A stretch of DNA of 64,000 nucleotides from NCBI GenBank assembly GCA_963942565.1, contig CAWWDR010001137.1, forward strand, positions 315,501-379,500, written 5' to 3'. A model generated the notes under the pieces. That model was not told the DNA's origin. It worked only from the letters and a program-made list of their open reading frames with translations, and did no database searches. Source of the DNA: Maea johnstoni. Its lineage: Eukaryota; Annelida; Polychaeta; Spionida; Magelonidae. Below, one piece after another: positions 1 to 12,579 of this stretch; position 1 is the stretch's first letter; every line of letters starts with the position of its first letter. The position numbers and the translations under genes are program-made.

Positions 1-78
1 TGCTTCGCTCGTATGTCCACCTGCCCCTGTTAAGGCCAAGGTGCTTCGCTCGTAGGTCAACCTATCCCAGTTTACTTT

Positions 79-113
<35 letters not shown>

Positions 114-751
114 TCATAGGTGCTACTTAGGTGCTAAGCTTGTATATCCACCTACCTCAGTTTAGGTTGAGGTGCTTCGCTCCTATGTCCACCTACCCCC
201 GTTAAGGCCAATGTGCTTCACTCGTAGATCAACCTATCCCAGTTTACTTACTTATTTACTTACTTAGGTGCTACTTAGGTGCTAAGCTCGTATATCCACC
301 TACCCCAGTTAAGGCCTCGGTGCTAAGCTTGTATATTCACCTACCCCAGTTTAGGCCGAGGTGCTTCTCTCCTATGTCCACCTACCTCAGTTTAGGTTGA
401 GGTGCTTAGCTCCTATGACCAACTACCCCCCTTAAGGCCTAGGTGCTTCGCTCGTAGGTCAACCTACCCCAGTTTACTTACTTACTTACTTACTTAGATG
501 CTACTTAGGTGCTAAGCTCGTATATCCACCTACCCCAGTTAAGGCCTCGGTGCTAAGCTCGTATATCCACCTTCCCCAGTTTAGGCCGCGGTGCTAAGCT
601 TGTATATTCACAAACCCGAGTTTAGGCCGAGGTACTTCGCTCCTATTTCCACCTACATCATTTTAGGCCGAGGTGCTTCGCTCGTATGTCCACCTACCCC
701 TGTTAAGGCCAAGGTGCTTCGCTCGTAGGTCAACCTACCCCAGTTTACTTT

Positions 752-798
<47 letters not shown>

Positions 799-2039
799 TC
801 TTTCATAGGTGCTACTTAGGTGCTAAGCTTGTACATCCACCTACCTCAGTTTAGTTTGAGGTGCTTCGCTCCTATGTCCACCTACCCCCGTTAAGGCCAA
901 TATGCTTCACTCGTAGGTCAACCTACCCCAGTTTACTTACTTATTTACTTACTTAGGTGCTACTTAGGTGCTAAGCTCGTATATCCACCTACCCCAGTTA
1001 AGGCCTCGGTGCTAAGCTTGTATATTCACCTACCCCTGTTTAGGCCGAGGTGCTTCGCTCCTATGTCCACCTACCTCAGTTTAGGTTGAGGTGCTTCGGT
1101 CCTATGACCAACTACCCCCCTTAAGGCCAAGGTGCTTCGCTCGTAGGTCAACCTACCCCAGTTTACTTACTTACTTACTTACTTAGGTGCTACTTAGGTG
1201 CTAAGCTCGTATATCCACCTTCCCCAGTTTAGGCCGCGGTGCTAAGCTTGTATATTCACCTACCCCAGTTTAGGCCGATGTGCTTCGCTCCTATTTCCAC
1301 CTACCTCAGTTTAGGCTGAGGTGCTTCGCTCGTATGTCCACCTACCCCCGTTAAGGCCAAGGTGCTTCGCTCGTAGGTCAACCTACCCCAGTTTACTTTC
1401 TTACTTACTTACTTACTTGCTTACTTACTTACTTACTTACTTTCATAGGTGCTACTTAGGTGCTAAGCTTGTATATCCACCTACCTCAGTTTAGGTTGAG
1501 GTGCTTCGCTCCTATGTCCACCTACCCCCGTTAAGGCCAATGTGCTTCACTCGTAGGTCAACCTACCCCAGTTTTCTTACTTTTTTACTTACTTAGGTGC
1601 TACTTAGGTGCTAAGCTCGTATATCCACCTACCCCAGTTAAGGCCTCGGTGCTAAGCTTGTATATTCACCTACCCCAGTTTAGGCCGAGGTGCTTCGCTC
1701 CTATGTCCACCTACCTCAGTTTAGGTTGAGGTGCTTCGCTCCTATGACCAACTACCCCCCTTAAGGCCAAGGTGCTTCGCTCGTAGGTCAACCTACCCCA
1801 GTTTACTTACTTACTTACTTACTTAGGTGCTACTTAGGTGCTAAGCTCGTATATCCACCTTCCCCAGTTTAGGCCGCGGTGCTAAGCTTGTATATTCACC
1901 TACCCCAGTTTAGGCCGAGGTACTTCGCTCCTATTTCCACCTACCTCAGTTTAGGCCGAGGTGCTTCGCTCGTATGTCCACCTACCCCTGTTAAGGCCAA
2001 GGTGCTTCGCTCGTAGGTCAACCTACCCCAGTTTACTTT

Positions 2040-2074
<35 letters not shown>

Positions 2075-2929
2075 TCTTTCATAGGTGCTACTTAGGTGCT
2101 AAGCTTGTATATCCACCTACCTCAGTTTAGGTTGAGGTGCTTCGCTCCTATGTCCACCTACCCCCGTTAAGGCCAATGTGCTTCACTCGTAGGTCAACCT
2201 ACCCCAGTTTACTTACTTACTTACTAACTTAGGTACTACTTAGGTGCTAAGCTCGTATATCCACCTTCCCCAGTTTAGGCTGCGGTGCTAAGCTTGTATA
2301 TTCACCTACCCCAGTTTAGGCCGAGGTGCTTCGCTCCTATTTCCACCTACCTCAGTTTAGGCCGAGGTGCTTCGCTCGTATGTCCACCTACCCCCGTTAA
2401 GGCCAAGGTGCTTCGCTCGTAGGTCAACCTACCCCAGTTTACTTTCTTACTTACTTACTTACTTACTTACTTACTAACTTACTTAGGTGCTACTTAGGTG
2501 CTAAGCTCGTATATCCACCTTCTCCAGTTTAGGCCGCGGTGCTAAGCTTGTATATTCACCTACCCCAGTTTAGGCCGAGTTACTTCGCTCCTATTTCCAC
2601 CTACCTCAGTTTAGGTCGAGGTGCTTCGCTCGTATGTCCACCTACCCCTGTTAAGGCCAAGGTGCTTCGCTCGTAAGTCAACCTACCCCAGTTTACTTTC
2701 TTACTTACTTACTTAGGTACTACTTAGGTGCTAAGCTCGTATATCCACCTTCCCCAGTTTAGGCTGCGGTGCTAAGCTTGTATATTCACCTGCCCCAGTT
2801 TAGGCCGAGGTGCTTCGCTCCTATTTCCACCTACCTCAGTTTAGGCCGAGGTGCTTCGCTCGTATGTCCACCTACCCCCGTTAAGGCCAAGGTGCTTCGC
2901 TCGTAGGTCAACCTACCCCAGTTTACTTT

Positions 2930-2968
<39 letters not shown>

Positions 2969-3482
2969 TCATAGGTGCTACTTAGGTGCTAAGCTTGTAT
3001 ATCCACCTACCTCAGTTTAGGTTGAGGTGCTTCGCTCCTATGTCCACCTACCCCCGTTAAGGCCAATGTGCTTCACTCGTAGGTCAACCTACCCCAGTTT
3101 ACTTACTTATTTACTTACTTAGGTGCTACTTAGTTGCTAAGCTCGTATATCCACCTACCCCAGTTAAGGCCTCGGTGCTAAGCTTGTATATTCACCTACC
3201 CCAGTTTAGGCCGAGGTGCTTCGCTCCTATGTCCACCTACCTCAGTTTAGGTTGAGGTGCTTCGCTCCTATGACCAACTACCCCCCTTAAGGCCAAGGTG
3301 CTTCGCTCGTAGGTCAACCTACCCCAGTTTACTTACTTACTTACTTACTTAGGTGCTACTTAGGTGCTAAGCTCGTATATCCACCTTCACCAGTTTAGGC
3401 CGCGGTGCTAAGCTTGTATATTCACCTACCCCAGTTTAGGCCGATGTGCTTCGCTCCTATTTCCACCTACCTCAGTTTAGGC
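1..3482 (+). repeat. 4.83-kb segmental duplication, copy 1
   Basis: This stretch recurs at 4835-8328 with private variants in the same order: CACCTGCCCC (22), GCTTCTCTCC (365), GGTGCTTAGCTCC (401), TTCACAAACCCGAG (608), the TTTTCTTACTTTTTTAC tract (1572) and CTTCACCAG (3386). The offset is 4834 bp at the left and 4846 bp at the right. The 12-bp change is three CTTA units gained in one tract (748-807 here, 5582-5653 in copy 2). Apart from that I noticed very few differences, so the duplication is recent. The left end lies outside the window. Confidence 0.9.
2215..3130 (+). repeat. Stretch of HORs lacking cassette I
   Basis: Between the D monomers at 1746 and 3272 there is a 1.5-kb gap. Here cassette III is followed directly by cassette II (A' heads after the linkers at about 2230, 2480 and 2715), so three cassette II copies occur without a cassette I. 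Two of the junctions carry the variant linker GGTACTACTTA, and the copies at 2231 and 2715 are related by about 484 bp. The same structure is present in the duplicated copy at about 7065-7975. It looks like a local II-III or II-II expansion that predates the 4.83-kb duplication. Confidence 0.75.
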
Positions 3483-4197
3483 CAAGGTGCTTCGCTCGTA
3501 TGTCCACCTACCCCCGTTAAGGCCAAGGTGCTTCGCTCGTAGGTCAACCTACCCCAGTTTACTTTCTTACTTACTTACTTGCTTACTTACTTACTTACTT
3601 TCATAGGTGCTACTTAGGTTCTAAGCTTGTATATCCACCTACCTCAGTTTAGGTTGAGGTGCTTCGCTCCTATTACCACCTACCCCCGTTAAGGCCAATG
3701 TGCTTCACTCGTAGGTCAACCTATCCCAGTTTACTTACTTATTTACATACTTAGGTGCTACTTAGGTGCTAAGCTCGTATATCCACCTACCCCAGTTAAG
3801 GCCTCGGTGCTAAGCTTGTATATTCACCTACCCCAGTTTAGGCCGAGGTGCTTCGCTCCTATGTCCACCTACCTCAGTTTAGGTTGAGGTGCTTCGCTCC
3901 TATGACCAACTACCCCCCTTAAGGCCAAGGTGCTTCGCTTGTAGGTCAACCTACCCCAGTTTACTTACTTACTTACTTACTTAGGTGCTACTTAGGTGCT
4001 AAGCTCGAATATCCACCTTCCCCAGTTTAGGCCGCGGTGCTAAGCTTGTATATTCACCTACCCCAGTTTAGGCCGAGGTACTTCGCTCCTATTTCCACCT
4101 ACCTCAGTTTAGGCCGAGATGCTTCGCTCGTATGTCCACCTACCCCTGTTAAGGCCAAGGTGCTTCGCTCGTAGGTCAACCTACCCCAGTTTACTTT

Positions 4198-4232
<35 letters not shown>

Positions 4233-4834
4233 TCATAGGTGCTACTTAGGTGCTAAGCTTGTATATCCACCTACCTCAGTTTAGGTTGAGGTGCTTTGCT
4301 CCTATGTCCACCTACCCCCGTTAAGGCCAATGTGCTTCACTCGTAGGTCAACCTTACCCAGTTTACTTACTTATTTACTTACTTAGGTGCTACTTAGGTT
4401 CTAAGCTCGTATATCCACCTTCCCCAGTTTAGGCCGCGGTGCTATGCTTGTATATTCACCTACCCCAGTTTAGGCCGAGGTACTTCGCTCCTATTTCCAC
4501 CTACCCCAGTTAAGGCCTCGGTGCTAAGCTTGTTTATTCACCTACCCCAGTTTAGGCCGAGGTGCTTCGCTCCTATGTCCACCTACCTCAGTTTAGGTTG
4601 AGGTGCTTCGCTCCTATGACCAACTACCCCCCCTTAAGGCCAAGGTGCTTCGCTCGTAGGTCAACCTACCCCAGTTTACTTACTTACTTACTTACTTAGG
4701 TGCTACTTAGGTTCTAAGCTCGTATATCCACCTTCCCCAGTTTAGGCCGCGGTGCTAAGCTTGTATATTCACCTACCCCAGTTTAGGCCGAGGTACTTCG
4801 CTCCTATTTCCACCTACCTCAGTTTAGGCCGAGG
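3483..4834 (+). repeat. Satellite between the two 4.83-kb duplicate segments
   Basis: These are two HORs (D at 3904 and 4618) with no second copy in the expected place after 8328. Private marks include CTATTACCACC (3671), TAGGTTCTAAG linker/A' variants (3617, 4398, 4709) and a hybrid F/A monomer at 4479-4519. If the duplication was tandem with a 4.83-kb unit, the matching piece of copy 2 has been lost or replaced. Confidence 0.75.
4479..4519 (+). repeat. Hybrid monomer F/A
   Basis: The head is F (GGTACTTCGCTCCTATTTCC) and the tail is A (CCCCAGTTAAGGCCTC). It jumps from inside cassette II straight into B of cassette I, dropping G, H, cassette III and A. This is the product expected of an unequal exchange between F and A at the shared CACCTACC core. 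Confidence 0.85.
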
Positions 4835-4912
4835 TGCTTCGCTCGTATGTCCACCTGCCCCTGTTAAGGCCAAGGTGCTTCGCTCGTAGGTCAACCTATC
4901 CCAGTTTACTTT

Positions 4913-4947
<35 letters not shown>

Positions 4948-5585
4948 TCATAGGTGCTACTTAGGTGCTAAGCTTGTATATCCACCTACCTCAGTTTAGG
5001 TTGAGGTGCTTCGCTCCTATGTCCACCTACCCCCGTTAAGGCCAATGTGCTTCACTCGTAGATCAACCTATCCCAGTTTACTTACTTATTTACTTACTTA
5101 GGTGCTACTTAGGTGCTAAGCTCGTATATCCACCTACCCCAGTTAAGGCCTCGGTGCTAAGCTTGTATATTCACCTACCCCAGTTTAGGCCGAGGTGCTT
5201 CTCTCCTATGTCCACCTACCTCAGTTTAGGTTGAGGTGCTTAGCTCCTATGACCAACTACCCCCCTTAAGGCCTAGGTGCTTCGCTCGTAGGTCAACCTA
5301 CCCCAGTTTACTTACTTACTTACTTACTTAGATGCTACTTAGGTGCTAAGCTCGTATATCCACCTACCCCAGTTAAGGCCTCGGTGCTAAGCTCGTATAT
5401 CCACCTTCCCCAGTTTAGGCCGCGGTGCTAAGCTTGTATATTCACAAACCCGAGTTTAGGCCGAGGTACTTCGCTCCTATTTCCACCTACATCATTTTAG
5501 GCCGAGGTGCTTCGCTCGTATGTCCACCTACCCCTGTTAAGGCCAAGGTGCTTCGCTCGTAGGTCAACCTACCCCAGTTTACTTT

Positions 5586-5644
<59 letters not shown>

Positions 5645-6885
5645 TCTTTCATAGGTGCTACTTAGGTGCTAAGCTTGTACATCCACCTACCTCAGTTTAG
5701 TTTGAGGTGCTTCGCTCCTATGTCCACCTACCCCCGTTAAGGCCAATATGCTTCACTCGTAGGTCAACCTACCCCAGTTTACTTACTTATTTACTTACTT
5801 AGGTGCTACTTAGGTGCTAAGCTCGTATATCCACCTACCCCAGTTAAGGCCTCGGTGCTAAGCTTGTATATTCACCTACCCCTGTTTAGGCCGAGGTGCT
5901 TCGCTCCTATGTCCACCTACCTCAGTTTAGGTTGAGGTGCTTCGGTCCTATGACCAACTACCCCCCTTAAGGCCAAGGTGCTTCGCTCGTAGGTCAACCT
6001 ACCCCAGTTTACTTACTTACTTACTTACTTAGGTGCTACTTAGGTGCTAAGCTCGTATATCCACCTTCCCCAGTTTAGGCCGCGGTGCTAAGCTTGTATA
6101 TTCACCTACCCCAGTTTAGGCCGATGTGCTTCGCTCCTATTTCCACCTACCTCAGTTTAGGCTGAGGTGCTTCGCTCGTATGTCCACCTACCCCCGTTAA
6201 GGCCAAGGTGCTTCGCTCGTAGGTCAACCTACCCCAGTTTACTTTCTTACTTACTTACTTACTTGCTTACTTACTTACTTACTTACTTTCATAGGTGCTA
6301 CTTAGGTGCTAAGCTTGTATATCCACCTACCTCAGTTTAGGTTGAGGTGCTTCGCTCCTATGTCCACCTACCCCCGTTAAGGCCAATGTGCTTCACTCGT
6401 AGGTCAACCTACCCCAGTTTTCTTACTTTTTTACTTACTTAGGTGCTACTTAGGTGCTAAGCTCGTATATCCACCTACCCCAGTTAAGGCCTCGGTGCTA
6501 AGCTTGTATATTCACCTACCCCAGTTTAGGCCGAGGTGCTTCGCTCCTATGTCCACCTACCTCAGTTTAGGTTGAGGTGCTTCGCTCCTATGACCAACTA
6601 CCCCCCTTAAGGCCAAGGTGCTTCGCTCGTAGGTCAACCTACCCCAGTTTACTTACTTACTTACTTACTTAGGTGCTACTTAGGTGCTAAGCTCGTATAT
6701 CCACCTTCCCCAGTTTAGGCCGCGGTGCTAAGCTTGTATATTCACCTACCCCAGTTTAGGCCGAGGTACTTCGCTCCTATTTCCACCTACCTCAGTTTAG
6801 GCCGAGGTGCTTCGCTCGTATGTCCACCTACCCCTGTTAAGGCCAAGGTGCTTCGCTCGTAGGTCAACCTACCCCAGTTTACTTT

Positions 6886-6920
<35 letters not shown>

Positions 6921-7775
6921 TCTTTCATAGGTGCTACTTAGGTGCTAAGCTTGTATATCCACCTACCTCAGTTTAGGTTGAGGTGCTTCGCTCCTATGTC
7001 CACCTACCCCCGTTAAGGCCAATGTGCTTCACTCGTAGGTCAACCTACCCCAGTTTACTTACTTACTAACTAACTTAGGTACTACTTAGGTGCTAAGCTC
7101 GTATATCCACCTTCCCCAGTTTAGGCTGCGGTGCTAAGCTTGTATATTCACCTACCCCAGTTTAGGCCGAGGTGCTTCGCTCCTATTTCCACCTACCTCA
7201 GTTTAGGCCGAGGTGCTTCGCTCGTATGTCCACCTACCCCCGTTAAGGCCAAGGTGCTTCGCTCGTAGGTCAACCTACCCCAGTTTACTTTCTTACTTAC
7301 TTACTTACTTACTTACTTACTAACTTACTTAGGTGCTACTTAGGTGCTAAGCTCGTATATCCACCTTCTCCAGTTTAGGCCGCGGTGCTAAGCTTGTATA
7401 TTCACCTACCCCAGTTTAGGCCGAGTTACTTCGCTCCTATTTCCACCTACCTCAGTTTAGGTCGAGGTGCTTCGCTCGTATGTCCACCTACCCCTGTTAA
7501 GGCCAAGGTGCTTCGCTCGTAAGTCAACCTACCCCAGTTTACTTTCTTACTTACTTACTTAGGTACTACTTAGGTGCTAAGCTCGTATATCCACCTTCCC
7601 CAGTTTAGGCTGCGGTGCTAAGCTTGTATATTCACCTGCCCCAGTTTAGGCCGAGGTGCTTCGCTCCTATTTCCACCTACCTCAGTTTAGGCCGAGGTGC
7701 TTCGCTCGTATGTCCACCTACCCCCGTTAAGGCCAAGGTGCTTCGCTCGTAGGTCAACCTACCCCAGTTTACTTT

Positions 7776-7814
<39 letters not shown>

Positions 7815-8328
7815 TCATAGGTGCTACTTAGGTGCTAAGCTTGTATATCCACCTACCTCAGTTTAGGTTGAGGTGCTTCGCTCCTATGTCCACCTACCCC
7901 CGTTAAGGCCAATGTGCTTCACTCGTAGGTCAACCTACCCCAGTTTACTTACTTATTTACTTACTTAGGTGCTACTTAGTTGCTAAGCTCGTATATCCAC
8001 CTACCCCAGTTAAGGCCTCGGTGCTAAGCTTGTATATTCACCTACCCCAGTTTAGGCCGAGGTGCTTCGCTCCTATGTCCACCTACCTCAGTTTAGGTTG
8101 AGGTGCTTCGCTCCTATGACCAACTACCCCCCTTAAGGCCAAGGTGCTTCGCTCGTAGGTCAACCTACCCCAGTTTACTTACTTACTTACTTACTTAGGT
8201 GCTACTTAGGTGCTAAGCTCGTATATCCACCTTCACCAGTTTAGGCCGCGGTGCTAAGCTTGTATATTCACCTACCCCAGTTTAGGCCGATGTGCTTCGC
8301 TCCTATTTCCACCTACCTCAGTTTAGGC
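4835..8328 (+). repeat. 4.83-kb segmental duplication, copy 2
   Basis: Near-identical to 1-3482. D monomers at 5251, 5952, 6592 and 8118 match 417, 1106, 1746 and 3272 (offset 4834, then 4846). Similarity in private variants stops at about 8328, where copy 2 reads GGCCGAGGTGGTTCG and copy 1 reads GGCCAAGGTGCTTCG. Confidence 0.9.
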
Positions 8329-8411
8329 CGAGGTGGTTCGCTCGTATGTCCACCTACCCCCGTTAAGGCCAAGGTGCTTCGCTCGTAGGTCAACCTACCC
8401 CAGTTTACTTT

Positions 8412-8442
<31 letters not shown>

Positions 8443-9983
8443 TCATAGGTGCTACTTAGGTGCTAAGCCATAATATCCACCTACCTCAGTTTAGGTTGAG
8501 GTGCTTCGCTCCTATGTCCACCTACCCCCGTTAAGGCCAATGTGCTTCACTCGTAGGTCAACCTACCCCAGTTTACTTACTTATTTACTTACTTAGGTGC
8601 AACTTAGGTGCTAAGCTCGTATATCCACCTACCGCAGTTAAGGCCTCGGTGCTAAGCTTGTATATTCACCTACCCCAGTTTAGGCCGAGGTGCTTCGCTC
8701 CTATTTCCACCTACCTCAGTTTAGGCCGAGGTGCTTCGCTCGTATGTCCACCTACCCCCGTTAAGGCCAAGGTGCTTCGCTCGTAGGTCAACCTACCCCA
8801 GTTTACTTTCTTACTTACTTACTTTCATAGGTGCTACTTAGGTGCTAAGCTTGTATATCCACCTACCTCAGTTTAAGTTGAGGTGCTTCGCTCCTATTTC
8901 CACCTACCCCCGTTAAGGCCAATGTGCTTCACTCATAGGTCAACCTACCCCAGTTTACTTACTTACTTACTTACTTAGGTGCTACTTAGGTGCTAAGCTC
9001 GTATATCCACCTACCCCAGTTAAGGCCTCGGTGCTAAGCTTGTATATTCACCTACCCCAGTTTAGGCTGAGGTGCTTCGCTCCTATGTCCACCTACCTCA
9101 GTTTAGGTTGAGGTGCTTCGCTCCTATGACCAACTACCCCCCTTAAGGCCAAGGTGCTTCGCTCGTAGGTCAACCTACCCCAGTTTACTTACTTACTTAC
9201 TTACTTAGGTGCTACTTAGGTGCTTAGCTCGTATATCCACCTTCCCCAGTTTAGGCCGCGGTGCTAAGCTTGTATATTCACTTACCCCAGTTTAGGTCTC
9301 GGTGCTAAGCTTGTATATTCACCTACCCCAGTTTAGGCTGAGGTGCTTCGCTCCTATGTCCACCTACCTCAGTTTAGGTTGAGGTGCTTCGCTCCTATTT
9401 CCACCTACCCCCGTTAAGGCCAATGTGCTTCACTCGTAGGTCAACCTACCCCAGTTTACTTACTTACTTAGGTGCTACTTAGGTGCTAAGCTCGTATATC
9501 CACCTTCCCCAGTTTAGGCCGCGGTGCTAAGCTTGTATATCCACCTACCTCAGTTTAGGTTGAGGTGCTTCGCTCCTATGTCCACCTACCCCCGTTACGG
9601 CCAATGTGCTTCACTCGTAGGTCAACCTACCCCAGTTTACTTACTTATTTACTTACTTAGGTGCTACTTAGGTGCTAAGCTCGTATATCCACCTACCCCA
9701 GTTAAGGCATCGGTGCTAAGCTTGTATATTCACCTACCCCAGTTTCGGCCGAGGTGCTTCGCTCCTATGTCCACCTACCTCAGTTTAGGTTGAGGTGCTT
9801 CGCTCCTATGACCAACTAGCCCCCTTTAAGGCCAAGGTGCTTCGCTCGTAGGTCAACCTACCCCAGTTTACTTACTTACTTACTTACTTAGGTGCTACTT
9901 AGGTGCTATGCTCGTATATCCACCTTCCCCAGTTTAGGCCGCGGTGCTAAGCTTGTATATTCACCTACCCCAGTTTAGGTCGA

Positions 9984-10024
9984 TGTGCTTCGCTCCTATT
10001 TCCACCTACCTCAGTTAAGGCCAA
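9984..10024 (+). repeat. Hybrid monomer F/G marking a one-monomer deletion
   Basis: The head is F (GCTCCTATTTCC) and the tail is G (GTTAAGGCCAA). The paralogous position near 17,530-17,610 has two separate monomers. Going from the left paralogous pair of D monomers (9810 and 17358, offset 7548) to the next pair (10349 and 17937, offset 7588), the offset changes by 40 bp. That is one 41-bp monomer lost here minus one base gained in the D monomer near 9820. Confidence 0.88.
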
Positions 10025-10250
10025 GGTGCTTCGCTCGTAGGTCAACCTACCCCAGTTTACTTCCTTACTTACTTACTTACTTACTTTCATAGGTGCTACT
10101 TAGGTGCTAAGCTTGTATATCCACCTACCTCAGTTTAGGTTGAGGTGCTTCGCTCCTATGTCCACCTACCCCCGTTAAGGCCAATGTGCTTCACTCGTAG
10201 GTCAACCTACCCCAGTTTACTTACTTATTTACTTACTTAGGTGCTACTTA

Positions 10251-10439
10251 GGTGCTAAGCTCGTATATCCACCTACCCCAGTTAAGGCCGAGGTGCTTCG
10301 CTCCTATGTCCACCTACCTCAGTTTAGGTTGAGGTGCTGCGCTCCTATGACCAACTACCCCCCTTAAGGCCAAGGTGCTACGCTTGTAGGTCAACCTACC
10401 CCAGTTTACTTACTTACTTACTTACTTAGGTACTACTTA
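10251..10439 (+). repeat. Short cassette I (189 bp, A/B hybrid), left-most copy
   Basis: The A and B monomers are fused into one 41-mer (A head GCTCGTATATCC, tail GTTAAGGCCGA), so the cassette is 41 bp shorter. The E monomer carries GGTGCTACGC, the mark shared by all short cassettes in the window. Its paralogue is 17839-18027. Confidence 0.85.
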
Positions 10440-10642
10440 GGTGCTAAGCTCATATATCCACCTTCCCCAGTTTAGGCCGCGGTGCTAAGCTTGTATATTC
10501 ACCTACCCCAGTTTAGGCCGAGGTACTTCGCTCCTATTTCCACCTACCTCAGTTTAGGCCGAGGTGCTTCGCTCGTATGTCCACCTACCCCTGTTAAGGC
10601 CAAGGTGCTTCGCTCGTAGGTCAACCTACCCCAGTTTACTTT

Positions 10643-10690
<48 letters not shown>

Positions 10691-10697
<7 letters not shown>

Positions 10698-11525
10698 TCA
10701 TAGGTGCTACTTAGGTGCTAAGCTTGTATATCCACCTACCTCAGTTTAGGTTGAGGTGCTTCGCTACTATGTCCACCTACCCCCGTTAAGGCAAATGTGC
10801 TTCACTCGTAGGTCAACCTACCCCAGTTTACTTACTTATTTACTTACTTAGGTGCTACTTAGGTGCTAAGCTCGTATATCCACCTACCCCAGTTAAGGCC
10901 TCGGTGCTAAGCTTGTATATTCACCTACCCCAGTTAGAGGCCGAGGTGCTTCGCTCCTATGTCCACCTACCTCAGTTTTGGTTGAGGTGCTTTGCTCCTA
11001 TAAACAACTACCCCCCTTAAGGCCAAGGTGCTTCACTCGTAGGTCAACCTACCCCAGTTTACTTACTTATTTACTTACTTAGGTGCTACTTAGGTGCTAA
11101 GCTCGTATATCAACCTACCCCAGTTAAGGCCTCGGTGCTAAGCTTGTATATTCACCTACCCCAGTTTAGGCCGAGGTGCTTCGCTCCTATGTCCACCTAC
11201 CTTAGTTTAGGTTGAGGTGCTTCGCTCCTATGACCAACTACCCCCCTTAAGGCCAAGGTGCTTCGCTCGTAGGTCAACCTACCCCAGTTTACTTACTTAC
11301 TTACTTACTTAGGTGCTACTTAGGTGCTAAGCTCGTATATCCACCTTCCCCAGTTTAGGCCGCGGTGCTAAGCTTGTATATTCACCTACCCCAGTTTAGG
11401 CCGAGTTACTTCGCTCCTATTTCCACCTACCTCAGTTTAGGCCGAGGTGCTTCGCTCGTATGTCCACCTACCCCTGTTAAGGCCAAGGTGCTTCGCTCGT
11501 AAGTCAACCTACCCCAGTTTACTTT

Positions 11526-11560
<35 letters not shown>

Positions 11561-11931
11561 TCTTTCATAGGTGCTACTTAGGTGCTAAGCTTGTATATCC
11601 AGCTACCTCAGTTTAGGTTGAGGTGCTTCGCTCCTATGTCCACCTACCCCCGTTAAGGCCAATGTGATTCACTCATAGGTCAACCTACCCCAGTTTACTT
11701 ACTTACTTACTTACTTAGGTACTACTTAGGTGCTAAGCTCGTATATCCACCTTCCCCAGTTTAGGCTGCGGTGCTAAGCTTGTATATTCACCTACCCCAG
11801 TTTAGGCCGAGGTGCTTCGCTCCTATTTCCACCTACCTCAGTTTAGGCCGAGGTGCTTCGCTCGTATGTCAACCTACCCCCGTTAAGGCCAAGGTGCTTC
11901 GCTCGTAGGTCAACCTACCCCAGTTTACTTT

Positions 11932-11974
<43 letters not shown>

Positions 11975-12579
11975 TCATAGGTGCTACTTAGGTGCTAAGC
12001 TTGTATATCCACCTACCTCAGTTTAGGTTGAGGTGCTTCGCTCCTATGTCCACCTACCCCCGTTAAGGCCAATGTGCTTCACTCGTAGGTCAACCTACCC
12101 CAGTTTACTTACTTATTTACTTACTTAGGTGCTACTTAGTTGCTAAGCTCGTATATCCACCTACCCCAGTTAAGGCCTCGGTGCTAAGCTTGTATATTCA
12201 CCTACCCCAGTTTAGGCCGAGGTGCTTCGCTCCTATGTCCACCTACCTCAGTTTAGGTTGAGGTGCTTCGCTCCTATGACCAACTACCCCCCTTAAGGCC
12301 AAGGTGCTTCGCTCGTAGGTCAACCTACCCCAGTTTACTTACTTACTTACTTACTTAGGTGCTACTTAGGTGCTAAGCTCGTATATCCACCTTCACCAGT
12401 TTAGGCCGCGGTGCTAAGCTTGTATATTCACCTACCCCAGTTTAGGCCGATGTGCTTCGCTCCTATTTCCACCTACCTCAGTTTAGGCCGAGGTGGTTCG
12501 CTCGTATGTCCACCTACCCCCGTTAAGGCCAAGGTGCTTCGCTCGTAGGTCAACCTACCCCAGTTTACTTTCTTACTTA
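10691..12579 (+). repeat. 1889-bp tandem triplication, unit 1
   Basis: The unit carries four D monomers (11002v, 11232, 12278 and the HOR context between them) plus GCTACTATG (10763), the ATAAACAAC D variant, a directly repeated cassette I (D spacing of 230 bp from 11002 to 11232), CATCCAGCTACC-type changes near 11598, and GTGGTTCGC (12493). Units 2 and 3 repeat these at exactly 1889 and 3778 bp. Unit 1 differs from the other two by CCAATGTGATTC (11659), where units 2 and 3 have CCGATGTGATTC. Confidence 0.92.

Larger units (their letters stand above)
8329..10690 (+). repeat. Satellite HORs, paralogous to 16.27-18.15 kb and partly to 33.6-34.5 kb
   Basis: This stretch carries the GGTGGTTCGC variant (8333), TTTAAGTTGAGG (8872), GGTGCTTAGCTCG (9221), CACTTACCCC followed by TTTAGGTCTCGG (9281-9301), GGCATCGG (9706), TTTCGGCC (9743) and GGTGCTGCGCTCC (10336). 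The same ordered set recurs at 16.27-17.94 kb with an offset of 7540-7588 bp. Odd bases at 8468-8472 (AAGCCATAATAT where others have AAGCTTGTATAT) are private to this copy and destroy an AAGCTT site. Confidence 0.85.

Noticed and set aside
9524-9793. Open reading frames of 74-89 codons on the + strand (9524, 24053, 26418, 26643, 29262, 30353, 32089), nearly identical to each other
   Set aside because: They are the satellite read through several 41-bp monomers. Because 41 is not a multiple of 3, the same monomer is read in three frames in turn, and the Leu-Thr-Tyr stretches are translated CTTA. There is no domain, no gene structure and no upstream signal that differs from every other repeat copy.
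10564-10749. Open reading frames of about 61 codons with a hydrophobic Tyr-Leu-Leu-Thr stretch (10564, 43073, 51360, 55475, 55667, 56958, 57150, 62244)
   Set aside because: The hydrophobic stretch, which could be taken for a membrane segment, is the translated CTTA tract of cassette II. Frame length follows tract length, and the frames end at the same monomer stop.
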